64,000 nucleotides of DNA from Merdiplasma sp964643295 (GTDB taxonomy: Bacteria; Bacillota; Clostridia; Lachnospirales; Lachnospiraceae): positions 29,290 through 93,289 of the forward strand of contig CAZXSN010000005.1 of assembly GCA_964643295.1 (NCBI GenBank), read 5' to 3'. Below the pieces are notes generated by a model, which did no database searches, was not told where the DNA came from, and saw only the letters and a program-made list of their open reading frames with translations. The number at the start of each line of letters is the position of its first letter. Within the stretch, counting starts at the first letter, position 1. A program made the translations under genes and the position numbers. This document shows, piece after piece, positions 16,003-24,353 of this stretch.

Positions 16003-16629
16003 CTAAACGCCGACAGTGCCGCTTTCTTCCTGCCCGCCGGAAAGGAACGGACGAATGAATGCAGCCACCTCACTTAGACACCCCTGCCGGTCTGAATCAT
16101 TGGAAAACCGGCGCCCAATGCCCGCCCGGCTTAAGTTCTCCTCCGAAAAATCCTGCTGATCAGCCAGAAAGCGGCGGCACATCTCCTCATACTTGGGCTG
16201 CTGCTGTTTGCGTTCCCGTTTCAGTGCCCGCTCCAGACGGATTCCGTCATCGACCTCGATGTAGATCGGAATCACAACATCCTCGCCGTAGTACTCCCGC
16301 ATCTTTTTAAAGGAGGCGGGAACCCCGATCGCAAGGTAGTTTTGCTCCTTCAGGTTCAGCTTCTCATCATCCACCGTAAAATAGGTCCAGATGCCGTGCA
16401 TCGTATGATACTCCCGAAGCTCGATCACCTTCCCGGAAGACTTTAGCTCCTCCAGGTGCTTCTGATCCACGAAGTGATACTCGACGCCTTCCGTCTCCCT
16501 GCTTCGTATGGGTCTTGTCGTATAGGGCACCAGCCGCTTTAAATGCAGATCTTCCTGCTCAAGCAGTTCCTCAAAGACCGTATCCTTCCCTGAGGCGCTT
16601 TTTCCCATGATATAAAAAATCTTCCCCAT
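16003..16629 (-). CDS. Guanylate kinase-like protein
   Basis: A 208-residue P-loop kinase of the guanylate kinase family. GKIFYIMGKSASGKDTVFEE has a P-loop in which Asp replaces the usual Ser/Thr after the Lys. PYTTRPIRSRETEGVEYHFV is the GMP-binding RxxRxxExxGxxYxF pattern of Gmk. The C-terminal half is more divergent (EMCRRFLADQQDFSEENL). True Gmk phosphorylates GMP to GDP. In Bacillus the corresponding position, between the decarboxylase and holB genes, holds thymidylate kinase; a Gmk-like gene here seems characteristic of the group. Whether it is the cell's only guanylate kinase cannot be seen. Confidence 0.8.
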   Translation of the reverse strand: MGKIFYIMGKSASGKDTVFEELLEQEDLHLKRLVPYTTRPIRSRETEGVEYHFVDQKHLEELKSSGKVIELREYHTMHGIWTYFTVDDEKLNLKEQNYLAIGVPASFKKMREYYGEDVVIPIYIEVDDGIRLERALKRERKQQQPKYEEMCRRFLADQQDFSEENLSRAGIGRRFSNDSDRQGCLSEVAAFIRPFLSGGQEESGTVGV

Positions 16630-16666
16630 TCTCTCTCCGTATCCTTAAGGCTTACCGGCGCTTTTT

Positions 16667-18175
16667 CTAAAGCACACGGATCCTTCGTACGCTTTCATCC
16701 GCCAGTCCGTGAAGAGTGTACCCAAAGCGCCGGTAAGAGAGGATCTCCTCCAACAGCCCCGCATCGATCCGCTCCCCGGGTGTGATAAGGGGCACCCCGG
16801 GAGGATATAAATACAGGTATTCTCCGGAAATGTACCCGGCGCTTTGTTCCAGACGCACCGCATGCGTTCGGCTATTCTCCGCCTGAAAAATCGGCATGCA
16901 GCTTTCCGGAATCCTTCTCCCCCTGGACCAGTCGAATTCTCCTTCTTTTTCCTCAAGGCTCTCTGTACGAACCCCGGAACCTCTACCGTTTTGAAAGGTC
17001 CGCGCATAAATCTGATCCAGGTTTAAAAGAGCGTTCGCAAGTCTAAGAAACCCTTCCTCGCTGTCCCCCACGCTGCTTAAGGCCAGCGCATAACTTTTTC
17101 CCGCCATCTCCATCTGCAGCCGGTCGTGTTCCCGCAAAAAGCGCTCCAGCTCCAGTCCGCTTCGGGGGCAGGATGCAAGAGATCCCTTCTTCCCGGCACC
17201 ATCTTTTTGCCAGGCAGCCTCCCGGCAGAGCGCTTCGGGCACCGCGATCAGGATCTTCGATGGATCATCCGTTCTCCAGATTCGCAGGCAGACAAGCTCA
17301 TTCATCTTCCCGTAAAAAGACTTCAGATGATCGGCAAACGCCGCAAAAAGATCCTCTCCCTGCTTACTTAGAAGCTCAACACACTGATCGATGCTGGCCA
17401 TCAGTACGTAACTGGGACTGCTGCTTTGGTAGACGCCCAGAAGCTTACGCAGACGGACGCGGTCCACCAGATCGCCGTTTACATGTAAAAGCGCCGTCTG
17501 TGTCAGGGAAGGCAGCGTCTTATGGAGGCTTTGAATCACCAGATCCGCCCCCAGACGCAATGCCGTCTCAGGAAAGAAAGGATGCAGACCAAAATGTGCT
17601 CCGTGCGCCTCATCAACAATCAGAGGGATCCCGTGACCATGCGCGGCTTCAGCGATTTTTTCTGTCTCAGATACCACCCCGTCGTAGGTCGGCGAAGTGA
17701 TAAACACCGCTTTCGCATCGGGATGAATCTGTAAGGCCTCTTCCACATCCTGCGCCGTCACCGGACCGTTTACCTCCCCCGCGCACTCAACCCCGTTTCT
17801 TAGGAAGGGGCGCGGATAGACGTATACCGCCTCCAGGCGGTTGAGCGATACCGCGTGATAGGCGGACGAATGACTGTTTCTGGCCAGTAAAAGTTTCCCC
17901 TCCGGGGCACAGGCCCCGATGGCGCTTAAGATCCCGCCGGTGCTTCCGTTTACCAGGAAATGCGTTTCCTGCGCACCAAAAAGTTCCGCGGCGCGTTCCT
18001 GCGCTTCCTTTAGAATGCCCTGTGCGCGGTGCAGGTTGTCAAACCCTTCGATTTCCGTAAGATCAAAGAAGAACGGATCCGGAAGGGAACCCATCCTGCG
18101 CTTATGCCCCGGCATATGAAACGGATAGAAATCCGACTGGCTGTACCATCTCAGCGCTTCCAAAAGTGAACGCAA
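16667..18175 (-). CDS. Orn/Lys/Arg decarboxylase-type PLP enzyme (YaaO/SpeA-like)
   Basis: About 502 residues. The start LRSLLEALRWYSQSDFYPFH leads into MPGHKRR, then NGSTGGILSAIGAC, the PLP-site Asp region IVDEAHGAHFGLHP and the Schiff-base lysine in IQSLHKTLPSLTQTA. The C-terminal LYPPGVPLITPGERID is typical of group III decarboxylases such as Bacillus SpeA/YaaO, which decarboxylate arginine, lysine or ornithine. TTG 18175 is preferred (AAGGTGG just upstream, and it matches the family's usual N-terminus); ATG 18232 is an alternative. Synteny with gmk and holB matches the yaaO position. Substrate not decidable. Confidence 0.85.
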   Translation of the reverse strand: MRSLLEALRWYSQSDFYPFHMPGHKRRMGSLPDPFFFDLTEIEGFDNLHRAQGILKEAQERAAELFGAQETHFLVNGSTGGILSAIGACAPEGKLLLARNSHSSAYHAVSLNRLEAVYVYPRPFLRNGVECAGEVNGPVTAQDVEEALQIHPDAKAVFITSPTYDGVVSETEKIAEAAHGHGIPLIVDEAHGAHFGLHPFFPETALRLGADLVIQSLHKTLPSLTQTALLHVNGDLVDRVRLRKLLGVYQSSSPSYVLMASIDQCVELLSKQGEDLFAAFADHLKSFYGKMNELVCLRIWRTDDPSKILIAVPEALCREAAWQKDGAGKKGSLASCPRSGLELERFLREHDRLQMEMAGKSYALALSSVGDSEEGFLRLANALLNLDQIYARTFQNGRGSGVRTESLEEKEGEFDWSRGRRIPESCMPIFQAENSRTHAVRLEQSAGYISGEYLYLYPPGVPLITPGERIDAGLLEEILSYRRFGYTLHGLADESVRRIRVL

Positions 18176-18279
18176 CCTTCCCACCTTCCTGCAGACATGT
18201 CTTTCCAAACCCGGTTCAGGTATCCTAATCATCCTCAGCCAAAGAACGCTTCTAAGCGCTTTTGGCAGGGACACGGGCC

Positions 18280-18957
18280 CTATACGAAATGCAGAATCAG
18301 AAACCAGACTACGGGTCCTAACAGCGACGGCAGCATGTTCAAAGTTTTGCAGTCCTTTATCTTCAGGATCGAAATCCCGGAACTGGCGATCAGGATGCCG
18401 CCCACGATGGAAATCTCGGTCAAAAGCTCCTCCGTTAAAAACTCCGAGAGAAAACCGGCACAGACATAGATCGCCCCCTGCCAGCAAAACAGCACCGGAG
18501 CGGCCAGGGCTATCCCGATGCCGTAGGTGGAGGCCAGCACCATGGAGGTCACAAAATCGAGAGTGGCATTCGTGAACAGATAGGTGTGATCCCCGTTTAC
18601 CGCGCTCTGGATCGGACCTAAAATCGAAAGGGTGCCAATGCAGAAAAGAAGGATCGCCGTGGACAGTCCCTGACCTAATCCGCTGCTGGCATGTCTGGCC
18701 ATCAGCCGCTGAAACCTCCCGTCAATATCGATCATCGTCCCCAGCAGGCTTCCGGCGGCCAGGCTGACGATAAAAAGCACCGGGTAGGCACTCTTGGGCA
18801 TGTTCTGGACAACGGAATTGATCCCCAGGGCCGTTGCCGCCAGTCCCATCGCCTGAAACAACGCCCCCTGGTATTCGCTTTTGATGCCTTTTTTGACGAT
18901 GCTGCCGATCGTGCTCCCCGCCAGAATGGTGCAGGTATTGACGATAGTTCCAATCAT
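18280..18957 (-). CDS. DUF554 family membrane protein
   Basis: A 225-residue integral membrane protein that opens MIGTIVNTCTILAGSTIGSI, then shows MGLAATALGINSVVQNMPKS and a late ILKIKDCKTLNMLPSLLGP. This is the DUF554 (YdfK/YqgA) pattern with six to seven helices. Function unknown in general; a transport-like role has been proposed for the family. AAGGAAGG precedes the ATG. It lies about 100 bases upstream of the decarboxylase gene on the same strand, and the two could be cotranscribed. Confidence 0.85.
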   Translation of the reverse strand: MIGTIVNTCTILAGSTIGSIVKKGIKSEYQGALFQAMGLAATALGINSVVQNMPKSAYPVLFIVSLAAGSLLGTMIDIDGRFQRLMARHASSGLGQGLSTAILLFCIGTLSILGPIQSAVNGDHTYLFTNATLDFVTSMVLASTYGIGIALAAPVLFCWQGAIYVCAGFLSEFLTEELLTEISIVGGILIASSGISILKIKDCKTLNMLPSLLGPVVWFLILHFV

Positions 18958-19101
18958 GGCCTTCCTTCCTTTCGCGGCCGCGGGTTTTTATCCCTGCGCT
19001 TTTGGGTTTCTCTCTTCGAGGTTTCTTTGCCGTTCGCTTCTTTTGTCAGGTTTTGTTCCCGCGGTTTTTCCTTTCCCCGCGTGGGATTCGTCACGGAAAT
19101 C

Positions 19102-20826
19102 CTACTCCGTCACCGTCTCCTTAAGCGTATCCCACACCGTGTCCTTCTCGTTTCCCAGCACCCAGGCGGAAAAGCCTCCCAGGCTGTACTGATTGACAAG
19201 CTGTGCTTTTTTCGCAAGCGATTTCTCATTCTCGATCCAGATTTCACACAGGGTCCCGTCTTCCACGGTCCAGGAAGCGTACTCCTGTCCCGTCCCCTCA
19301 TCCCAGACCGGGGTGATGTTGTACGACTCCAATGTGCGCTCCACGGCGCTCATGCCCAGTACTTCACTGGTAACGCTGTTCGTGCCGTCCCCGTTGTCCA
19401 CGGTATACCAGATCCGCGTGTAAAACGGAATGCCGCTGATGATCTTCTGCGCCGGAACTTCCTTAAGAGTCTCTGTGATCCCGTTCTCCTCAAACGAAAG
19501 AGAGGCCACCGAACCGGCATCGGATCCGTAGTAATGCTCATCATAGCCCATGACGATCACGTAATCGGCGACCGTCCCCAGTTCTTTGCGGTTAAAGTAC
19601 AGGTTAAAGTCCATCGGCACCGGCACATCGACGGAAAAGACCAGGCCGTTTTTGCGGCAGCCGATGGAAAGTTCCCGGGCAAACTGGACAAAACTTAAGC
19701 TGCTCTCCTCGCGGATGTACTCAAAATCCAGGTTGATCCCTTCAATCCCCAGGCGCAGAGCTTCATTGACAAGTGTATCGACCATCCGGCGTCTGGCCGC
19801 CGTGGAGGAAAGCAGGGTGACCGTATCCACATCCGGACTGAAGTTGCTGATCAGTCCCCAAATCTCCAGCCCCGCCTCGTGAGCCGTCTTTACGTACTCC
19901 TCATCGGCCAGGGAAAGAATCGCTCCCTCGTTGTCCGCCACGGAAAACCAGGTGGGCGAAATGACATCGATCCCCGTCATTTTTTCGATATCCTCGCTTA
20001 AGTACCCGTTTGAATCCGCGTTGTCAATCTGGTGCCACACCATGCGGATTTTCTCCTCCCGGGTCAGACTCGGGTATTCCGGCTCTGCAAACTCCCGCGT
20101 CACCTCCGTCTCCTGCGGGGCTGTCAGACGGCGGTTCTGCACGTAGCCGATATAGCCGTCCACGGTGACCACTCGCGACCAGTTTTCCAGCTCCTCCAGT
20201 ATCCGCACCGGATCGCCCTCCAGCGCATCCGCCACGATCGGACTTTTGATTCCGCCCAGTGTGCGCACCGCCGCGTTCTTTTTAAGCGTCGCGGTTTTCT
20301 GCGGTCCCCACTCGTTTTTCACCAGCACATGGCAGGATGGTCCTTCCCCGGAAAGGATAACATCCACTTTGGTGTAGAGCTGCAGAAAATCAGCCGACAG
20401 ATACAGCGCATCCTCCGTCTGCAGCACGATCGGCCGCTCATACTCCTTCTGCAGACCGTCCATCGTATACTGTGCGCTGTTTACCGGAATCTCGTAAGTC
20501 TCAAGCGCCGTGGTAAAAAGCATCTGATTATTTCCCTCATCCCAGAAAAAGCGGGAGTTTAGTTCATCGCGCACCAAGTCATAGGGAAAGTACAGTGCCC
20601 CTTCCTGCAAAAGGGCACGGGTATCCAGCAGCGTATCATTTAAAACAACCGCTGCCTCATTTTCGGAAAGCGCCCCGAAATAGGTCTCCGCAGGCACCCT
20701 CTCCCTGCTTGGCATGTAGCGCTGCACCAGAAGGACACCGCCCGCGATCAGGATCAGTCCCAGCGCGGCCAGCACCGGAATCAGTCTGTTTTTCTTCTTT
20801 CGTTTTTTCTTCTTCTTACTGCTCAT
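19102..20826 (-). CDS. Membrane-anchored GH18 glycosidase with SH3b domain
   Basis: A 574-residue protein. A very basic N-terminus (SSKKKKKRKKKNR) precedes one membrane helix (LIPVLAALGLILIAGGVLLV), so the enzyme faces outward. An N-terminal domain with a copper-amine-oxidase-like fold pattern (FYFNDTLLDTR-type strands) is followed by an SH3b domain (about 170-225, ending VDGYIGYVQNRRL) and a GH18 barrel (about 260-574). The barrel carries GINLDFEYI, the DxxDFE-type catalytic motif, together with VIVMGYDEHYYGSDAGSVAS and a late GGFSAWVLGNE. Such proteins (YaaH/YdhD relatives) cut peptidoglycan and often act in spore or cortex lysis. Its own promoter lies just upstream. The start ATG has GGGAGG twelve bases upstream. 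Confidence 0.85.
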   Translation of the reverse strand: MSSKKKKKRKKKNRLIPVLAALGLILIAGGVLLVQRYMPSRERVPAETYFGALSENEAAVVLNDTLLDTRALLQEGALYFPYDLVRDELNSRFFWDEGNNQMLFTTALETYEIPVNSAQYTMDGLQKEYERPIVLQTEDALYLSADFLQLYTKVDVILSGEGPSCHVLVKNEWGPQKTATLKKNAAVRTLGGIKSPIVADALEGDPVRILEELENWSRVVTVDGYIGYVQNRRLTAPQETEVTREFAEPEYPSLTREEKIRMVWHQIDNADSNGYLSEDIEKMTGIDVISPTWFSVADNEGAILSLADEEYVKTAHEAGLEIWGLISNFSPDVDTVTLLSSTAARRRMVDTLVNEALRLGIEGINLDFEYIREESSLSFVQFARELSIGCRKNGLVFSVDVPVPMDFNLYFNRKELGTVADYVIVMGYDEHYYGSDAGSVASLSFEENGITETLKEVPAQKIISGIPFYTRIWYTVDNGDGTNSVTSEVLGMSAVERTLESYNITPVWDEGTGQEYASWTVEDGTLCEIWIENEKSLAKKAQLVNQYSLGGFSAWVLGNEKDTVWDTLKETVTE

Positions 20827-20861
20827 ACCTGTCTGCTGCCTCCCTGGAATGTTCTCTGGTA

Positions 20862-20892
20862 AGTATATCACAAAACGGCGGTTCGTCAGCAA
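20862..20892 (-). promoter_or_regulatory. Promoter of the GH18 gene
   Basis: On the minus strand TATACT sits about 35 bases upstream of the GH18 ATG. A -35-like TTGCTG lies 19 bases away, or CTGACG at 16 bases. The spacing is imperfect, but the -10 is good and no better candidate lies nearby. Confidence 0.5.
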
Positions 20893-20954
20893 TTATTTTT
20901 CCAGCCTTAAAATCCTGGCTTTTCTCATTGTTATCAGTGCTCTTCCCCGGTGAA

Positions 20955-20993
20955 CTCTTATTTCAATTTTTGGCCGCATTCCTGAAATAAGAG
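20955..20993. repeat. Perfect 11-bp inverted repeat
   Basis: CTCTTATTTCA and its exact complement TGAAATAAGAG are separated by 17 bases. Neither side is followed by a T tract, so it is not a standard terminator. It lies in a roughly 515-base gene-free stretch (20893-21407) that holds further short hairpins (for example CGGAGC with GCTCCG near 21114-21141, and GCAGT with ACTGC near 21164-21182). I see no coding potential in that stretch. Confidence 0.7.
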
Positions 20994-21420
20994 GCCCCTG
21001 ATCAGGGTTGTTATTTCCGTTTCCAAAAAGGACCTCTCCCGGTGAACAGCTGTTCCGGATCTGTGATGCAAGTTTGACGGGTGAGATCCCTGCCGGTGAG
21101 TCGCGCCAACTTTCCGGAGCTTCAGCGAAAGTGTGTGCTCCGATCCTGAAACCCAGATCAGCAGTAGCGATGAGACTGCCGCACACAGCCGGACAGCACT
21201 GATTCCCCGCCGGTTTGAAACGACTCAACCCTTTCTCGAATCCTAATCCCGGCGGGAACGGCCGTAAGGAACTTCCTGATCACACCTGGAGATCCCGCTC
21301 TCTCCGCGCCCGAATGCGCGTGCAAAGAGGAACACAACAGACGCTCATCTTTCTCCAGCCATGGATCTTCAAAATACTGGATGACCGGAAAGATGTTTTG
21401 AATGACACCTTATTCACCTG

Positions 21421-21449
21421 TTGACATCTTCTTAAATCTCTCTTATTAT
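21421..21449 (+). promoter_or_regulatory. Strong promoter of the transposase-like gene
   Basis: TTGACA, a 17-base spacer and TATTAT on the plus strand. This is followed, before the GTG start, by GGGAGGTG as ribosome site. It is among the best sigma-A promoters in the window. Confidence 0.75.
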
Positions 21450-21487
21450 GGATACGGAAAGCTCGTCCTGAGGGAGGTGAAACGCAG

Positions 21488-23323
21488 GTGCCTAAATCAT
21501 CTGATGGGAAACACATCGTGACGATCGTCCACGAAACCAAACCAAACGGTGATGTATACGTCATAGAACGTGAACAGGGCTATGATCCGGAAAGGGGATA
21601 TACAAGGATCTACCATCGAAAGCTTTTGGGGAAGATTCCCAAAGGGGAAACTGAAATGGTGCCTACCAGACCAAAGGCTCCGCCCGGGAAAAAGAAAAAA
21701 CCGGAAAAACGCTCTGTTCGGACAGATGCGAAAGAACAGCAGAAAGTATCCGGCAATACGAAGGATTCTTTCTCCGCGGGGGCGTCGGATGCGGAGGATT
21801 CCGCTCTGTATGCTTATAAAAGACATACCAGCATGATGGACATTGTCAGTCATATTGGGAAGATTTCCGGAATCGACGATGCCGTTTATGAGGCCGCGGG
21901 GGATCCCGTGACCGCCAAAAAAATCCTCTCTCTGGCACAGTATGCTCTCTGCGTGGAAGAAAACACCTTCTCCGGAATTGAGGAGTGGCAGTTAAACCAT
22001 CCTCTGCCTTATCCAGATGGTCTCACAGAGGAGATCTGTCACGATCTGTTTTGGCGCATTGGAAAAGATGTTTGTTTCAAACAGCGGTTTTTCTATGCCC
22101 GCGCCCGGAAACTTTCTTCTTCAGCCTGCATCGCCTATCCTGCGGCCGTCACCGCTTACTCGAAAAGCATGGGGAAAGCAGCAGACGGATATGAATGGGA
22201 AGAAGATTCTTTTAAAACCATCAGGTATCTGATTGTATGCTCCGCGGAAAACGGGCAGCCCCTTGCATTCATGCGTTTGCCGGAAGGTCTTTCCGATGTT
22301 TTGTCAGTGGAGAGTGCTCTGGATGAGATGGATCAGTTTGACCTGCACTGCGTGAATGTATGCTTTAGCAACGGGTTTTGTTCACCCCAAAACACTGCAG
22401 AGATGCTCCTTAAAAAGAGGCATTTTCTTATGCCGGTCAAAAGCTCCCTCACCTGGGTGAAAGAGGAAATAGACCGGCATCAAAAAGAGATCGATTCCAT
22501 CATCGCCAGGTGTCCGTTTGATCCGGCCGTTCACGGCATTGCCGTGCCTTTAAGCCGCACTTTTCCCTATACAAACGGATCAGGCGGGAAACGAATCACG
22601 GAAAATGTAACCGCGCATGTTTATCTGCATATCTTCCAGAACCTGGAGGAATACAGAATCAGCCGAATCCTGTTTGAAAAGAAAATCAGCGATCTGAAAA
22701 GCATCCTTACGCAGAGCAAAGTCCTGAATGTTCTGTCTGAGACAGACCGAAAACTGGCTGACAGATATCTGCTTATAAAACAGGATGAGACTGGACTGAT
22801 AACTGAAGTGAATTATAACAGCGAAGCCTGTGCTGAGAAAACAAAGCATCTCGGATTCTTTGCGATTCTTTCAAATGCGGAAAGGGATCCTTTTCAGGCA
22901 CTGCGGGAATATCGCCGCGGGGATAAAATAGAAGACTTCTTTCACTTTGATGAAGGCCGGGGAAACGGGAAACAAAAAGGTCTTTGGAAGGATGAGGCCC
23001 TGGACGGACGCATGTTTGTTCAGTTTGTAGCCTTGTGTTACCGGGAATACCTTCTGCAGGAAATAGACCGTATAAAAACAGATCTGGAGACATCGATTGC
23101 CGATGAGAAAGACCCTGCCGCGAAAAAAACGCTGGAAAAGAAACTGCTTGCCTGGATGAATGACCGTGACCTGCATGCGCAGCTTACCTGGTTTGACGCC
23201 ATGGAGACAGACGAGGCTCATAAAGGAATGAGCTCTCTGCGCTGGAACCCGGAAACACTGAAACAGGACAATCTGTACCTGTCCATGCTGGGACTGCCCA
23301 CCAACAGCGGCGCAGTCCGGTGA
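21488..23323 (+). CDS. IS1634/IS4-family transposase-like protein, catalytically degenerate
   Basis: A 611-residue intact protein. The C-terminal half follows IS1634/IS4 transposases closely: LGFFAILSNAERDPFQALRE, YRRGDKIEDFF (Y-R...E motif, Glu at about 482) and GRMFVQFVALCYR. But two of the three catalytic acids are missing. The first-Asp motif, normally like IAYDxT, reads IAYPAAVTAYSKS (Pro at 218). The second, normally MDRGFYS, reads CFSNGFCS (Ser at 294). A Lys/Pro-rich insert lies at 60-90. The GTG start has GGGAGGTG nine bases upstream and a consensus promoter. The frame has stayed open over 1.8 kb despite the lost active site, so the gene may have another function or be very recently inactivated. 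Confidence 0.8.
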   Translation: MPKSSDGKHIVTIVHETKPNGDVYVIEREQGYDPERGYTRIYHRKLLGKIPKGETEMVPTRPKAPPGKKKKPEKRSVRTDAKEQQKVSGNTKDSFSAGASDAEDSALYAYKRHTSMMDIVSHIGKISGIDDAVYEAAGDPVTAKKILSLAQYALCVEENTFSGIEEWQLNHPLPYPDGLTEEICHDLFWRIGKDVCFKQRFFYARARKLSSSACIAYPAAVTAYSKSMGKAADGYEWEEDSFKTIRYLIVCSAENGQPLAFMRLPEGLSDVLSVESALDEMDQFDLHCVNVCFSNGFCSPQNTAEMLLKKRHFLMPVKSSLTWVKEEIDRHQKEIDSIIARCPFDPAVHGIAVPLSRTFPYTNGSGGKRITENVTAHVYLHIFQNLEEYRISRILFEKKISDLKSILTQSKVLNVLSETDRKLADRYLLIKQDETGLITEVNYNSEACAEKTKHLGFFAILSNAERDPFQALREYRRGDKIEDFFHFDEGRGNGKQKGLWKDEALDGRMFVQFVALCYREYLLQEIDRIKTDLETSIADEKDPAAKKTLEKKLLAWMNDRDLHAQLTWFDAMETDEAHKGMSSLRWNPETLKQDNLYLSMLGLPTNSGAVR

Positions 23324-23339
23324 AAAAGTACAAAAGTGT

Positions 23340-23386
23340 AATAAGGCTCTGCACACAGGAAACTCCACACCCGATTAAGCCTTATT
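23340..23386 (+). terminator. Hairpin after the transposase-like gene
   Basis: AATAAGGCT pairs with AGCCTTATT across a 29-base loop, then CGTTTTCC. The loop is long and the T tract weak, so it may be a terminator, or part of the right end of the element. Confidence 0.4.
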
Positions 23387-23470
23387 CGTTTTCCGGATTT
23401 GGGTCTCCTAAGAGAGAATGGTAATCCTGCTGCCCGATGGGCATAAAATGAAACTGGAAAAATGAGGGAA

Positions 23471-23509
23471 GGAGAAGGCAGTCGCACTTTTACGCTGATC
23501 GCCTTCTCC
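23471..23509 (-). terminator. Candidate terminator of the metal-transport operon
   Basis: GGAGAAGGC and GCCTTCTCC form a nine-pair perfect stem. On the minus strand it is followed by a T-rich stretch (TTCCCTCATTTTT). It lies about 120 bases after the stop of the lipoprotein gene, the last gene of that operon. The rest of the 306-base interval 23324-23629 holds nothing else I can support. Confidence 0.45.
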
Positions 23510-23629
23510 GAACACTTCCCCAGATGAATCCGATAAACAGACCAACCGCTTCCGCAAACCGCCTTGCCCTGCTGAACAGTTCCCGTCTTCCCATGGTTTC
23601 TTACAGGTTTCTGTCTCTTTCTGATTCTC

Positions 23630-24349
23630 TCAGAACAGTTCCGTAGAAGCAATCGAGCAGTCGCTGATCACGCCGTCCTGAAAGACTCCGCTGGCGATCA
23701 CCATGGTTCCAATAGCGGGAATGGGCTCATCGGAAGCAAAACCCTGCTGCCAGGAACCGTCATAATAGGGATCCTGCAGACTGGTAGGGGATAAGATGCG
23801 TCCGTAGGCGGACACACTCTGTCCGTTGAAGTCTGCTGGGAAGCCGCTTACGTTGGCAAGCTGAACCCGCTCCAGGGTATCACTCATGGTGGTAAGATCC
23901 AGATCCCACTCTGATTTTTCCCGCTCATTTTTCACCTTCACTGTGGCATCCTCGTACCAGTACCCGTCCAGGGCCATGTCACTCTGAGCGAAGGTTCCGC
24001 TCATCTCTATGATAGAGCCGGGAACGGGCAGATTGTCCGGATCCGAGGGGACAAACTCCCACTGCCAGTCACAGCACTTGGTCTCATCGTTGTATCCCCA
24101 CACGTAGTACCGGAAAGTCTGATTGTAGCTGTCCTTAAGCATGGCAAAAGCGCCGGTTTTGGTCATGGTTTTTCCCGTATACTGATCTCCGGTGCCGTTG
24201 TAGAAGATGTTCTGATACAGTACGTATTCTGTGGGGTCCAGGATATAGGGAACTTCCTCATCCGGTTTCGATTTGCTGCAGGCAGACAGTCCGACCGCCA
24301 GGGTAAGGGCGAAACCCAGGGCAGCGATTTTTTTCATTCTGATTTTCAT
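23630..24349 (-). CDS. Lipoprotein of the metal ABC operon
   Basis: A 239-residue predicted lipoprotein: signal peptide KKIAALGFALTLAVG and lipobox LSAC at about residue 24, then a serine/lysine-rich linker. The mature part is rich in aromatic and acidic residues (YYVWGYNDETKCCDWQWEF) and contains two similar stretches, PVPGSIIEMSGTFAQSD and PAIGTMVIASGVFQDG, which suggest two related beta-barrel-like units. I do not recognise a named family. The ribosome site AGGAGG overlaps the stop of the permease gene, so it is translated with the transporter and probably works with it at the outer membrane face, for instance in metal capture. That role is an inference. Confidence 0.7.
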   Translation of the reverse strand: MKIRMKKIAALGFALTLAVGLSACSKSKPDEEVPYILDPTEYVLYQNIFYNGTGDQYTGKTMTKTGAFAMLKDSYNQTFRYYVWGYNDETKCCDWQWEFVPSDPDNLPVPGSIIEMSGTFAQSDMALDGYWYEDATVKVKNEREKSEWDLDLTTMSDTLERVQLANVSGFPADFNGQSVSAYGRILSPTSLQDPYYDGSWQQGFASDEPIPAIGTMVIASGVFQDGVISDCSIASTELF

Positions 24350-24353
24350 AGTC

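Larger units (their letters stand above)
21408..23346 (+). mobile_element. Possible IS1634/IS4-type insertion sequence (ends uncertain)
   Basis: A single large transposase-family gene on the plus strand lies amid minus-strand genes. At the left, CCTTATTCACCTGTTG (21408-21423) resembles the complement of the right end, CCTTATTACACTTTTG (23331-23346 read on the minus strand): 12 of 16 positions agree and the first seven are identical. These would be imperfect terminal repeats and would place the gene's -35 box at the edge of the left end, as in many IS elements. No target duplication is visible outside these points, so the boundaries are tentative and the element may be fossil. Confidence 0.4.

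Noticed and set aside
21040..21230. Cobalamin- or FMN-riboswitch-like strings (GGGGAATCAGTGC, GCTACTG on the minus strand; GGGTGAGATCCCTGCCGG on the plus strand)
   Set aside because: The B12 box and the rest of the conserved cores do not match, no fitting gene follows, and the GH18 gene downstream has its own promoter. Left as unexplained structure.
21408..23346. Active insertion sequence with defined ends
   Set aside because: Only imperfect terminal similarity, no target duplication, and loss of catalytic residues; kept as a tentative element only.
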